Shown in pieces: positions 15,784 through 25,700 of a DNA stretch of 27,569 nucleotides; the first letter of the stretch is position 1, and every line of letters begins with the position of its first letter. Under the pieces are notes generated by a model that searched no databases, had not been told where the DNA came from, and saw nothing but the letters and a program-made list of their open reading frames with translations. The DNA lies in assembly GCA_030849805.1 (NCBI GenBank), contig JASANZ010001963.1, positions 1 to 27,569 of the forward strand, in the 5' to 3' direction. Source of the DNA: Sergeia podlipaevii (lineage: Eukaryota; Euglenozoa; Kinetoplastea; Trypanosomatida; Trypanosomatidae). The position numbers and the translations under genes were made by a program.

Positions 15784-18687
15784 ATGAACGAAGCCGGCCA
15801 CGGAAAGAAAAAAGGCGATACAATGCGTGAGATGCGGAAGAGTGCCACAGAGGAGGATACGCAGGCACAGAAAGCAGTGACGGAGAACTCTCCAACCGGC
15901 AACACCACACAGAGGAGAAGGAGCTCAGGAGAAGGAGAGAAACCCAAGGCCACAGCTGGGCACAAGATGCACCTATCAGCCACTGCTACGACTAGAGGCA
16001 GCAGCAGCACTCTACCTGTGTCACGGAAACTACTTGGAACTTTCCTCGCTCTGCTATGCTTGACTGCATCCGGCGCTCTTTACGCAGGCATGCAGCACAC
16101 CGGATCTGAGAGTGTCACCGAATTTGCACAAGAGCTGACTGCCGTTACGATGGACTGGGGCCGGTCTATGAAGGCGGCCTTTCGCAGCCAAGTAGACAGA
16201 CTTGGTGAAGACGAAGACGATGAAAGGATAGACGCACCACCGCAGCGGGCTCGCAGCTTTACAGGGCAGGGAGAAGAAGGAGAGATGGACACGGCTCCTC
16301 CTTCAACGGGCAAGGAAAAAAAGGTGAAGAACACGCTAGGATCAAACGAGAAGGGAGAAGGGAAGCAGGAGCCTACGCTACACTGCTACACATTGACTCA
16401 ATACAGTGATATATTCCTTGCCTCTCAGAAAGACAAGAGGGCACAGCAGCACTGGTGGGGTTGTGGCACCCGCGTGATTGACCTCCGTACAGAAACACGG
16501 CCCAGGTACGTTGAAGCCTGCGGTGGTGTGTCGGATAGTTCTGGGGCTGCAGCGTACGCCCTCATGCGTGTGGTGCTTACAGAGGAAGAAGTGGGGTGGC
16601 ATCGCCAGCAGCGCATGAACGCTGCCGCACAGCGAATTCCCCTCTCGCAGTTCAATGATGACTACTGCGATTGTCTAGACGGCACGGACGAGCTGCTCAC
16701 CAACGCGTGCTCCATGTCTGGAGCCTCCATGATCCTCGCAGGGCTTCGCTGGAAGCAGTACCTCGTTGCCAATCAGCACATTCAACTTTATGAGGATCAA
16801 TCAATCCGCAAGGGCTCCTCCGCGCGGCGCCTGTACAACACAACGGTGGTGCCGCTGCTCTTTAGCAGTGGTGGCCCTGTGCTACCATTCCGGTGCGAGA
16901 AGGACAGCGCCGCGCTGCTGCCGCCATCGATGGTGGGGGATGGCATTGTGGACTGCAGCGATGGGAGTGACGAGGGCACGATGCCGGGGCACCCTTACTT
17001 GCTATTGAATAATAATGATGCCGCTGCTGCTTCCGCCTCCACTGCACAGGAAAGCGAAGAAAGGGAGAACAAGAAGAGGAGTGCGGCGGAGGTATTTTTG
17101 GGGACGTTCTACGCGGCTGAGAGAGCTCAAGCAAGAAAGAGGTGGATTGAGCGCAGGGAGCGGGTGGCGCAGGCGCTTGCCGCTGCTGCTGGCAAGGGAG
17201 CCACACGTGTGAGTGCCCACACCGCGCCGTTGGATAGGCTCTACGGCCACCTCCCCACGCTCACCTCTCTTCTTGTTGATAAAGGCTATCTCTCGCTCTT
17301 TACGACGCATGATGTGAAGGAAACGCGGCTGAGCTCAGCCAAGGCGCTGTATGAAATGTACCGCAAGGGTTACCGTACGCAGCAGGTGCGGTCTGCTAAG
17401 GGGTGGGAGAGGCTGGGTCGCCATCTTGTCAGCAACCACAGCCAGATGGCGCTGCACCTCGCTAACGTTACAGACGAGATCACGCGGCGACAGCAGGTAA
17501 TCAGGCGACTTTTGCAACAGAAGGGCACCAACGACCTGCAGGCAGCCGGCGTAGTGCCAGAGGATCTGCACGCTCTAGATGCGCTTTCCGCAGCGTATGG
17601 CAGCCTGCGACAAGAAATGACCTACATCAACATTATCTCTACTCAGCACGTCTTTGGTGACCACTATGAGTACTACCCACTCTTCGCTCGACACATGAGC
17701 GTTGCGCGAGGGGACATCATTGATGCCGTGAGTGCCTACGGGACTTCGGAGTGGATGCAGGAGGAGAGGCAGGAGCGAGTCATGTCCTTCTCACAGATGA
17801 GGGAGGCAGGTATTGGCAGCGGGGCACCCAACACTCTCTCTCCTGCTGACCTGCATATAGACAACGTGACCTTTGCCTGGTACGGTGCCGTTATGGCAAG
17901 GGCGATGCTTGGGGCTCAGCACCACTCGGAGTCTGAGAGTGAAGCCATTGCAACGACGATGCGGCTCATCCCTGAGGGCGGCACATACTCGCCGGATATT
18001 CTGAACTCTATATCAGATCCTTTCAAGAAGAGCCCGGTGTTTTTGCTATCGCACTGGCAGCCCTTCGCTACAAGAGAAAATGATCCTTCCATGACCATCG
18101 CAGACCCTACCGGTGGCGCTGAGCTGACACGACGCGCGGCCGTGAAGAGGGCAAGTGCGTTTGTTCGTGGCGGCGGCAACACGCAGTGGCCGCACCGCAT
18201 CCCAGACCCCCATCGCCTACTAGTAAAGAGAGAGAAGGGGGAAGCGAGGGAACAGGAAAGCAAGACGCGCCTAGAAGCTGCCATGAAGGGCGAGGAGGAT
18301 AAAAAGGTGGAATTTGTCGTACCACACCACCATCACATGCCCAATGTACTTTCCTCCCACTGGTTTGCTTCTGGACTGCGGTGTGAGTTTGATCGCCCAC
18401 TTCGCTGGCGTTGGAACTGGATGGACGACGGTGACAACAGCACTGGCACCGCCACAGATGCATACGACGAGCCGCACTTTGAGCTGTTTGACGCGAAGAG
18501 GCGGAGGAGCACGGAAGGGAGTGTGCTGTATGTTTGTGATACCAAGGACAGTGTCCTTGTGTGGGCGAGGAACGGAAAGTGCATGCACGAGGTTGTGGTT
18601 GGTACCCCAAGTGCGTGCACTCAGTGGGCACTGAAGGAGTCTCAGAGCAGAATGGAGCGCGCAAGGAAGGATCTTATCATGGAGTAA
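15784..18687 (+). CDS. Glucosidase II beta subunit-like ER protein (PRKCSH family)
   Basis: This 967-residue protein resembles the regulatory beta subunit of ER glucosidase II, which helps the alpha subunit trim glucose from N-glycans in the calnexin cycle. Two Ca-binding LDLa-type motifs are diagnostic: FNDDYCDCLDGTDE (290-303) and DGIVDCSDGSDE (386-397). A charged, helical middle follows. The C-terminal region (about 850-950) looks like an MRH lectin domain with WFASGLRCEF, LYVCDTKD and NGKCMHEVVVGTPSACT. Sequons (NTT, NHS, NVT, NVT, NST) fit an ER-lumen location. Oddities: one hydrophobic segment (about 82-101) follows 81 hydrophilic residues, so it would be a type II anchor unless translation starts at Met62, when it becomes a signal peptide. 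The C-terminus (KDLIME) lacks a KDEL-type signal. The usual Tyr two residues after the MRH Cys is His. The family call is firm; topology and sugar binding are open. Confidence 0.82.
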   Translation: MNEAGHGKKKGDTMREMRKSATEEDTQAQKAVTENSPTGNTTQRRRSSGEGEKPKATAGHKMHLSATATTRGSSSTLPVSRKLLGTFLALLCLTASGALYAGMQHTGSESVTEFAQELTAVTMDWGRSMKAAFRSQVDRLGEDEDDERIDAPPQRARSFTGQGEEGEMDTAPPSTGKEKKVKNTLGSNEKGEGKQEPTLHCYTLTQYSDIFLASQKDKRAQQHWWGCGTRVIDLRTETRPRYVEACGGVSDSSGAAAYALMRVVLTEEEVGWHRQQRMNAAAQRIPLSQFNDDYCDCLDGTDELLTNACSMSGASMILAGLRWKQYLVANQHIQLYEDQSIRKGSSARRLYNTTVVPLLFSSGGPVLPFRCEKDSAALLPPSMVGDGIVDCSDGSDEGTMPGHPYLLLNNNDAAAASASTAQESEERENKKRSAAEVFLGTFYAAERAQARKRWIERRERVAQALAAAAGKGATRVSAHTAPLDRLYGHLPTLTSLLVDKGYLSLFTTHDVKETRLSSAKALYEMYRKGYRTQQVRSAKGWERLGRHLVSNHSQMALHLANVTDEITRRQQVIRRLLQQKGTNDLQAAGVVPEDLHALDALSAAYGSLRQEMTYINIISTQHVFGDHYEYYPLFARHMSVARGDIIDAVSAYGTSEWMQEERQERVMSFSQMREAGIGSGAPNTLSPADLHIDNVTFAWYGAVMARAMLGAQHHSESESEAIATTMRLIPEGGTYSPDILNSISDPFKKSPVFLLSHWQPFATRENDPSMTIADPTGGAELTRRAAVKRASAFVRGGGNTQWPHRIPDPHRLLVKREKGEAREQESKTRLEAAMKGEEDKKVEFVVPHHHHMPNVLSSHWFASGLRCEFDRPLRWRWNWMDDGDNSTGTATDAYDEPHFELFDAKRRRSTEGSVLYVCDTKDSVLVWARNGKCMHEVVVGTPSACTQWALKESQSRMERARKDLIME

Positions 18688-19421
18688 CCTTTGGAAGCAG
18701 CGGTATATACATATATATGCGTTTATGTAAATCGCATTCTATGTTACCCTCTGAGTTAGGGGGGGTCCTCAATAGCGTGTGTACGGGCATTAGGTTGCTT
18801 TTCTCTTCCTTTTCTCGCTGCCTGCTTGATGCGTGCGCACTGCTCTTTCTCGCCCAAAGAAAAACAAAACAAAACAAAAAAGGAATCTCATTGTTATTCA
18901 TGTTATATGCTTAGATATTTGGTGGGAGGTGGTGTTTTGACTGGTTCTCTTCTCTATTTATTTGTTTGCTATTAAGTTCCTTTTTTTTTTAAGCAAAAGC
19001 ATTCTCGTCAAGTGTTTATTTTGTCATCTTTATATATTCTACGTGATGATAGCAAGAGATCATCTTCAGTATCGATGCGGATGCACTGAACAGGAATTTT
19101 TGTATGTGTGTATACACTGTGCGTAGCGCCAAAAGGGAAAAAAAAATTGTATGTTCACACGCTAAACACTCTGGAATGCACCAAAATGAAGAAGCAAAGG
19201 AAAAACGCGTAAAAGGCAGCCGTACGTACCTCCTTGACCTTTCCTTTTTATTTTTTCTTCACCTTTTCATCTCTCTTTTCTTCTTGTCTTCTCTTCTTGT
19301 GCGTTTTGGTGGTGTTAGATACTGAAGTACATTGAAGCGAAAAAGAAAAAGATATATTTCTTTTTCTACTATTCTTTTTTGTTGTTGTTTTGTCTCCGTA
19401 TGCTTTTTTTTTCTTCATGTC
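18688..19421. other. Intergenic spacer
   Basis: It is T-rich with an AAAAC run near 18860-18878. A perfect C-box word GTGATGA (19043-19049) and a CTGA (19086-19089) occur but lack a terminal stem, so I do not call a snoRNA. No gene is supported. The open frame of the next gene reaches back to a TTG at 19332 with no ATG until 19422. Confidence 0.65.
19228..19318 (+). promoter_or_regulatory. Candidate trans-splice acceptor for the armadillo-like gene
   Basis: A strong, nearly uninterrupted pyrimidine tract (about 19228-19300) is followed by the first AG at 19317-19318. The predicted 5' UTR is about 103 nt. It would contain a second pyrimidine tract and two upstream ATGs. Confidence 0.5.
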
Positions 19422-19441
19422 ATGGCAGCAGCAAGCAATAG
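19400..19441 (+). other. Short upstream ORF overlapping the main start codon
   Basis: An ATG at 19400 opens a 13-codon frame ending at TAG 19439-19441, beyond the main ATG at 19422. A second out-of-frame ATG at 19417 also overlaps the start. If the acceptor is at 19318, both would be in the mRNA and would be met first by scanning ribosomes, probably lowering translation of the main frame. Confidence 0.45.
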
Positions 19442-21311
19442 CAACGTCAACGTTTCGCTAGCGCCATTACTCGCGTCGCGCCGCACAGGTGCACGGCCAC
19501 CAACAATCCCAAACGGTGGCGCTAAGACTTTCACTAGAGACGACACGGATGAAGTTGCAACGCTTCCCCCGTCTTTTCTTGTGAACCTCACGAGCGGGCC
19601 TGCGCCGGACATCTTCTCCGCCTACTTTCAGCATGCGCTGGGGGAAGAAAACAAAGAGCGAGAAATTGACCTGAAGCTGCGTTCTAGCTCTGGAAAGATA
19701 AGTTCTCGATTCTCCATGGTGCGCATCGAGGGCCTGCGGGAGGCTCTGGGGCTACTCTCGGAGATGGTAGCAAATGCCTCTGTTGAGGCGGCACTGGCGG
19801 ACTCAGCGGCAGCAACAGGTGGTTCTGGTGGCGCGGATGCCAATGAACTTCCTCGCTTGATTGTGCCTTTTGACTCCATACGAGCTGAGGTGCTTCCCCC
19901 TAGCAACACTGGGGTGGTAACTGCACAGCATCAGGTCATGTCCTCACACTCCGCTGCGCTCAACTCAGCGCCATATCCTCATAGTGAGATTTCCGTGGGA
20001 AGTAACGCGACAGCAACAGCGGAGGCGGGGCCTCGGAGCGAGTCGTGGTCATGCATGCAGCGGGCACTCAAGCACACAGACTACACCTCCTGTGTATTTC
20101 ATAAGATTTTAGTCCCGCGAGCTGAAGTGCGGGCCCGTATGAATATAGGCATGGCCCTCGAGGCGGAACTAACAGAAGAAGATGCCCTGCGCTGGACCGT
20201 GACGGCGGCTTTGGCGTCTGAAAGTACTGCGACGAACGTTCCTCATTATTATTCTCCTGCCTCGCTTGGTGCCGCAGGCCGCGCTGGAAGCCCCGGCGAT
20301 GGAGACAATGGAACCTCTTCAAAGATAAAGACCTCTGCCGCGACTAGAGGACAATCTAAACCCCAGGAGGATTTGGAAGACAATGCAGGCGCCAGGAGGC
20401 TATCAACAGCAGCAGCAGGGGCTATGGCCGGGAGTGGAAGGCAGCATCAGCGCAGCTCCGCTGATGCAGAGGGTGGTAATCGCAAAGGGCTTTCGAGTCC
20501 GCTTTGCCCATGCTGTGACGACGAGGAGACAGCGGCCAACGGCGCTGGTGGTGATGGAGACGGCGTGCCTGAGGCTCCTCCCAGACCTCTTATCAACAAC
20601 CTTACCGCAGTCACGTACGCTGAGCAGGAGTTGGCTCTGCGCTACCTACAAGGAATGTGTCTGTGCATATATCATCAGCGTCGCTGTATCGTGGATAGCT
20701 GTCTTGTGTACTACGCCACAGATGTGCTTCAGTGCCTTCTGCTGCATATTGAGGCGGTATACCAGCAGAAAAGAAAAGAGAAGCTGATGCGCGCGGCGGC
20801 GGCGCACAAGAAAAATCTGAGTGAGGCAGATGGTGGTGGTGGTGCCGGGGATAGTAGTCATAAGAATAAGAAGAGCATCAGTGGAGCGTCACGGGATACC
20901 GCGACGACGTCGGAGTGGATGCGGGGGCAGTCGTTTTCACTTCTCCAAGACAATAGCGGTGCTGCTGCCACGACAGGGGTTCAAGTGACTGCCCCGTCGC
21001 TTTCAGACGAGGGCCCTGTTGATCTGGAGGAGGGCTTAGCCAGTGTCATCATCGCTCTTATTGACTGCCTTGAGGCCGCGTGCCATTATAACCCCCCGTG
21101 TCTCACACGTCTCGTCCAGGCAGGTGGCGTGCGTGCTTTGCTCAATCTTTCCTACTCCCCGTGTGTTCCTGTCAGTATCAGGGCAAGCGTACTTGACACC
21201 ATCAGCATCCTTCTTCAGGAAGTGGCCCCCTTCCGCCGCGTCGTGGTGGCGGTGGTGCTGTGGGCAGCGAGATGGGTGGTGGAGGCGGAGATCAGCTTCT
21301 ACCGACAATGA
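19422..21311 (+). CDS. Armadillo-like protein of unknown function (frame broken at its 3' end)
   Basis: From ATG 19422 this frame encodes 629 residues and stops at 21309-21311. I do not recognise the family. The N-terminal half has helical stretches (FSMVRIEGLREALGLLSEMV) separated by Gly/Ser/Ala-rich linkers. Residues about 402-453 are Cys-rich and helical. Residues about 538-606 look like armadillo/HEAT repeats, with the typical LTRLVQAGGVRALLNL helix signature followed by another helix pair. The last 30 codons switch to Val/Trp-rich sequence. A frame shifted by one base, open from 21197 to 21613, reads as convincing protein, so the gene almost certainly continued there. A single missing base, for example in the C run 21226-21230, would explain it. 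ARM proteins often act as flagellar or scaffolding parts, but nothing here proves that. Confidence 0.72.
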   Translation: MAAASNSNVNVSLAPLLASRRTGARPPTIPNGGAKTFTRDDTDEVATLPPSFLVNLTSGPAPDIFSAYFQHALGEENKEREIDLKLRSSSGKISSRFSMVRIEGLREALGLLSEMVANASVEAALADSAAATGGSGGADANELPRLIVPFDSIRAEVLPPSNTGVVTAQHQVMSSHSAALNSAPYPHSEISVGSNATATAEAGPRSESWSCMQRALKHTDYTSCVFHKILVPRAEVRARMNIGMALEAELTEEDALRWTVTAALASESTATNVPHYYSPASLGAAGRAGSPGDGDNGTSSKIKTSAATRGQSKPQEDLEDNAGARRLSTAAAGAMAGSGRQHQRSSADAEGGNRKGLSSPLCPCCDDEETAANGAGGDGDGVPEAPPRPLINNLTAVTYAEQELALRYLQGMCLCIYHQRRCIVDSCLVYYATDVLQCLLLHIEAVYQQKRKEKLMRAAAAHKKNLSEADGGGGAGDSSHKNKKSISGASRDTATTSEWMRGQSFSLLQDNSGAAATTGVQVTAPSLSDEGPVDLEEGLASVIIALIDCLEAACHYNPPCLTRLVQAGGVRALLNLSYSPCVPVSIRASVLDTISILLQEVAPFRRVVVAVVLWAARWVVEAEISFYRQ

Positions 21312-21613
21312 TTCGACAAGCGATCACGGGTGCATACGGTGGCAACCGCAAGGAGCCACCTTCCTATATGATGGACCGCGCCAGTGCGAGCAAGTTTGAT
21401 GCCGCAGTACGTGAGTGGTTCAGCCGTAGTGGTCTCAGCCACGTCGTCACTGGTGTGATTGAACTCCGCGACACCCAGCAGCGGCACCCGATTTCGTCAC
21501 TCACGTCCAAGATGGACTTGCTGAGAATACGACAGCGCTCGGCGCAGCAGCGTGAGAAGAAGCTTACAGCATTACTGCAGGCTATCGATGGCAAGCGCGC
21601 GCAGCTGAAATAG
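21197..21613 (+). pseudogene. C-terminal part of the armadillo-like gene in the shifted frame
   Basis: This frame is open from 21197 (a TGA lies at 21194-21196) to TAG 21611-21613. Only the part after the shift is likely translated. It begins as a Pro/Gly-rich linker (about 21228-21290) and continues as ordered-looking sequence, with ASKFDAAVREWFSRSGL and a closing basic helical segment (LLRIRQRSAQQREKKLTALL). No plausible independent ATG initiates it: the in-frame ATGs at 21272 and 21308 lie inside the overlap with the upstream frame and have no separate splice signal. It is best read as the displaced C-terminus of the preceding frame. I cannot tell an assembly indel from a true mutation or from programmed -1 frameshifting. 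Confidence 0.65.
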
Positions 21614-22745
21614 AGAGAGAGAGAGCAAAGACATACAGAAAGAAAGAGAAAGATCCATGATGATAAGATGTAAACGGAGCAGTAGGGGCTTTGTTTTCTT
21701 TCCAGAAGGGTGAGCACGAACTGAAGGAAATGTCTATGTTTTTTTATTCAAATTGTTTTACTCTGCCCCTTCTCTTTATATACTATTTGATCATGACTTA
21801 TCATTGTTTAAACTATACTGTATTGTTTTGAATGAAATGAAAAGAAGGCATACATACACATGCGCACACACAGAGATATAATAACGAAGTCTGGGCTACC
21901 TAGGGTCCTTCAAGGATACTATGTATAAGATGCCTCTATTCGTCATTATTTTTTTGTTGTTATTTTACTTCTCTTTTCCTTCCTTTTTTTTTCTCTACCT
22001 ACTTTGTAGTACTTCACAGTGGAAGTTTGTACGTGCGTGTGCGTGTGTGTGTGTGTGTGTGGTATTTTTTCGAGGTTTTTCCTCCTCACTTCAACACTTC
22101 CACGTATACACGTAGATACGCATACCTTTATATATATATATCTATATACAGACATTGTTTAATCTATAGTTGATAGGAGCTCTGGCAAGAAGTTTAGTTG
22201 CCTCGCTTTCTTTTCCCAGGCTCCTTTTTCTTTCTTTTTTTTTTTTTCTTTGCAGGCTCCCCTGTGTGTGTGCGCATACCCAGATAGTACAGCAGGCATC
22301 ATTTTTTTTTTCTTTTCCATTTACTATTTGTTTTTTTTATAAATTGGCCTGCCTTCACTTTTTTTGAGTTTTCAAAGGCATAGCGATTGTGTGCGAAGAA
22401 TAAATACAAACATTTTGTTTGCCCGTCCGCTTGAGCCCCTGTGTCTATTTCTGGTGCCCTACACTGGTATATAGAAGAGAGAAAAGAAAAAGAACGGAAT
22501 AGTAGACGAAGAAATATACGCATACACATTTAGCTTTTCTTTGGATATCAGCGTTAATTTTTTTATTTTTCTTTAGTAATATCTCTTTATTTTTGGCGGA
22601 AAACGATATCAATCAGTTTGACTTCTCTTCTTGCAAGATCAGAAAGGGCAGAGAGAACAATATAAGAAAAAAACAGAAAGGGAAGGGGGTCTTACTGAAT
22701 AGTGAAGAGAAGATCGCTTAGAAGAAGAAAAGAAAGGAAAAGAAA
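21614..22745. other. Intergenic spacer
   Basis: It holds GA repeats right after the stop (21612-21624), a CA/CG-rich patch near 21850-21870, TG at 22043-22060, TA near 22130-22148 and several T runs. Candidate acceptors for the next gene are the tract 22553-22574 with AG at 22575-22576, and CTTCTCTTCTTGCAAG ending at 22637. The last 100 bases before the ATG are strikingly purine-rich. No gene is supported. Confidence 0.7.
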
Positions 22746-25700
22746 ATGACTCTTTCTCCTAGTTCAATGAGCAGCTCAACGCGCATCGCTCTTAGCGTGC
22801 TTCAGCGTCTGCTGGACTCTGAGGCAGCTACTCTCCTGCAACTCTCCTACGTGGTTGAGAACCTGTATGACCCTGTCCATGACGCCTGTAACTTACCCCA
22901 AGAAGGAGCCAACCCGCAGAAAACTAGGGGGGCAGCAGCCGCTCAGTGCTTCCCCTCGGTGAAGGTGCCCGCTGCTGTTCTCGCACGCGCACGCGCCATC
23001 GTTTTGAATAGTAGCACCGCTGTTGAGCGCGCGACGGCAGCGGCGGCGGCGGCGGCGACAACAGCGAGCACATCAAGTAAAAGCGTCTTGCCAGTAGCAG
23101 CGGCGGCGGGAGCAGTTGCCCCACCCGTCAAACCCACATGCCGTATCTTGACCCACACCCAGTTCTGGGAGATGTTCTCTAATATCAATACCTTGTACCT
23201 TGCTCATTCTGCGCTGGTGACGAGCCTTGAAAACGCAATCGCTCAGCTCTTGGCATTGCTGGAGAAACAGGAACAAAAAGAAGCGCTGGGTAGTGGGCTG
23301 CGGCTGATGAGTGGAGAAGACATTTCTCCCATAGAGTTCGTAGGGGAGCCTAGTACCTTTAACGGGGCCCCGAGCTCTGCATTACTGGAGAGGGGGCCGT
23401 CGGCATCTGCCAGGGCGGCATCGGTGGATTCTCCACCTCTGCCCCCTACTGCCGTGACCAGCCCCGCGATGACCGATGAGTCCACCCAGAAGGAGTCACA
23501 ACAGCCGCAGCATCAGCACAGCGCGAGCGCCACCCACTTTCCGCCTGCACCGCCTCGTCGTGAGGGCAGCAACTTTGCTGCTGCCGCTCGTGAGGTCCTT
23601 GCTGGCGGCAGCGAAGCGGGTGACACCTTTCTGCGTACAGGGCGGAGTCAATACAATCAGCAACAGCAACAGCAGCAGCAGGTGCTAGAGGGCCATCACG
23701 AACTCGCTGCTATAATTTTGAACTTCTTGAACGGGCCAGAGGTGGCGGCCTTCAGCGCACAGCACATGATGTACACGTTTAACTTTACAATGAAGATTGC
23801 ACCCAAGATCTTGGAGCTTGCCAGGCTGTGGCGCTGGACCAACGGGATTGGTGTGGCGTCAATCACAACTGCGTCGACAATGGTGTGGGCAGGCCCAGGC
23901 GCTGCCACAAGTTCTTCTGCGTCGGTACCGACAGCTATTGTTGCGAGTAACTTGCGTCCGCGCGATCGTGAGACCGAGGTGCAGTACGCAAAGTTTTTGA
24001 AGTTTCTGTTCAAGTCTTTTGGCAAATCCGGGGTACCGCTTGACGAACGTGTGCGTGAAGTGAACCTCCCAGAAGACGATGACAACTGCAGCCACGGCAA
24101 TACCAGTCTCAGCAACACTGACATTGCGAAACCCGCTTCCACGACTCCGTCGAATTACGCTGCAACGGCAGAAAAAGCGCGAGCTTCTCACAAGGACCCT
24201 ACCACCACCTCGTCCATCGCCGCTGCTGCTGCTGCTGCTGCTTCGTCTTTAGGGACTAACAACGTTGGACTCAGCAAGGGTGTGTCCAGTGCAACTTCAT
24301 CAATTCCTAAAAGTTGGTGTGGCTTTCGCACGCTTCTTCTTCTGCTCGCCACGCCTCTCTCCACTATGCGGCGCTGCCTCCACGCCGCGCGCTGCTTGAT
24401 TGAATCTGGTGCCCTGCTGAAGTCGTGTGCCAAGAAACTGCAGGGAGGCTTTGTCAAGACCACAGCGGAACACCTCACGGAGGAAACCAATCTCGTCATG
24501 GATGGACTAACGCAGTGGGACGTCACCAACATCATCAACTTGATGGATGATCCTCCTTCCTCGGCGGAGGTTCTCACGGCAGAGGAGGAGCGACGCAGGC
24601 GGCTACTTCGCAATGGGGATAACACCCGCTTTTTAGTACATTATGGCCGTCTGCAGAAGCGCTATCGTCGCGGTCGGCACGATCGACTCATGTTTCTCTT
24701 CAGTGACCTCCTGTGCTACGTGGAGGAACTCAACACTGGGCGGCTGCGTGTGCGAGGGATCATTCCCTTTGGTCTCATTCGCGTGATTGAAATCGCCGAT
24801 GCCGCCGCAGCCGACGTCATCAACTGCTTTGAGATTGTGATTTCACCAACGGAGCGTTACACACTCTTTGCTGACACACCAGAGCAGAAGCGGCAGTGGG
24901 TGGAGGCGATCCGCTTCGCCGTGAAGCGCTACACCAGCCGGCAGCGTAAACAGAAAGCGGTTGAGGCAGCCGCGGCGGAAAGGAAAAAGTTGAGAAGTAC
25001 GTCTGGGGGAACGATGACGACAGCAGCAGCAGCAATGTCAGGCCAGCACCATCAGCAGCAGCAGTTTGCACAGCAGTACAAGGTGACGGCCAGGCCACTG
25101 CCAAGAGCCTCGCGTCTAGCCCGACAGCAACGCTACGACCATCAGTGGCAAGATTTTTTGGAGTATCAGCGTAGCATCAATGACGTAGCAGTGGTGGCAG
25201 CTGTTCCCTTAATCCCGGCTACGACGACGACGGTGCTGTCTGAGCATCAGACGCGGGTGCAGAGCTCCTACTCCCCTGGGGGCCCTGGACCTCTTGGCAC
25301 CCCGCAGGGCACCACTCAGCACGCACAAGGTCACCTTTCAGCAACAAGTCGCGCTAACAGCATCGTTGCGGAGCAGCTCAGCCGCAACGGCAGCTTCGGC
25401 AACGTCCTGGCCGCCACAATGGGGCGGAGCTCGACGCATCGACAGCTGGAGTATGACGTGGGGTCGTGGGCACTACATAGGTCTGGGCATTGGCGCATTA
25501 GGAGTCAGGACCTGGCAGGTGTTGGTGGCTCCTCGATTGCTACCCCAACGGCCACTCCAAGGGATCACGTTGGCAGTGAGGACCAGCAGCATCACACGCA
25601 TGAAAAGAGAGAAGAGGAGGAAGCGGGAGAGGCAGCGGAGGGACGCCATGGTGTACACTCAGGTGATACGACTCCGCCGGCGGTTGCACTTGGTGGTTCT

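Noticed and set aside
19043..19089. Possible C/D box snoRNA (GTGATGA ... CTGA)
   Set aside because: The flanks do not form a terminal stem, no internal C'/D' pair is clear, and a match to such short words is expected by chance in about 9 kb of spacer.
19332..19421. Hydrophobic N-terminal extension of the armadillo-like protein resembling a membrane segment
   Set aside because: It begins with TTG, has no ATG and is translated pyrimidine tract.
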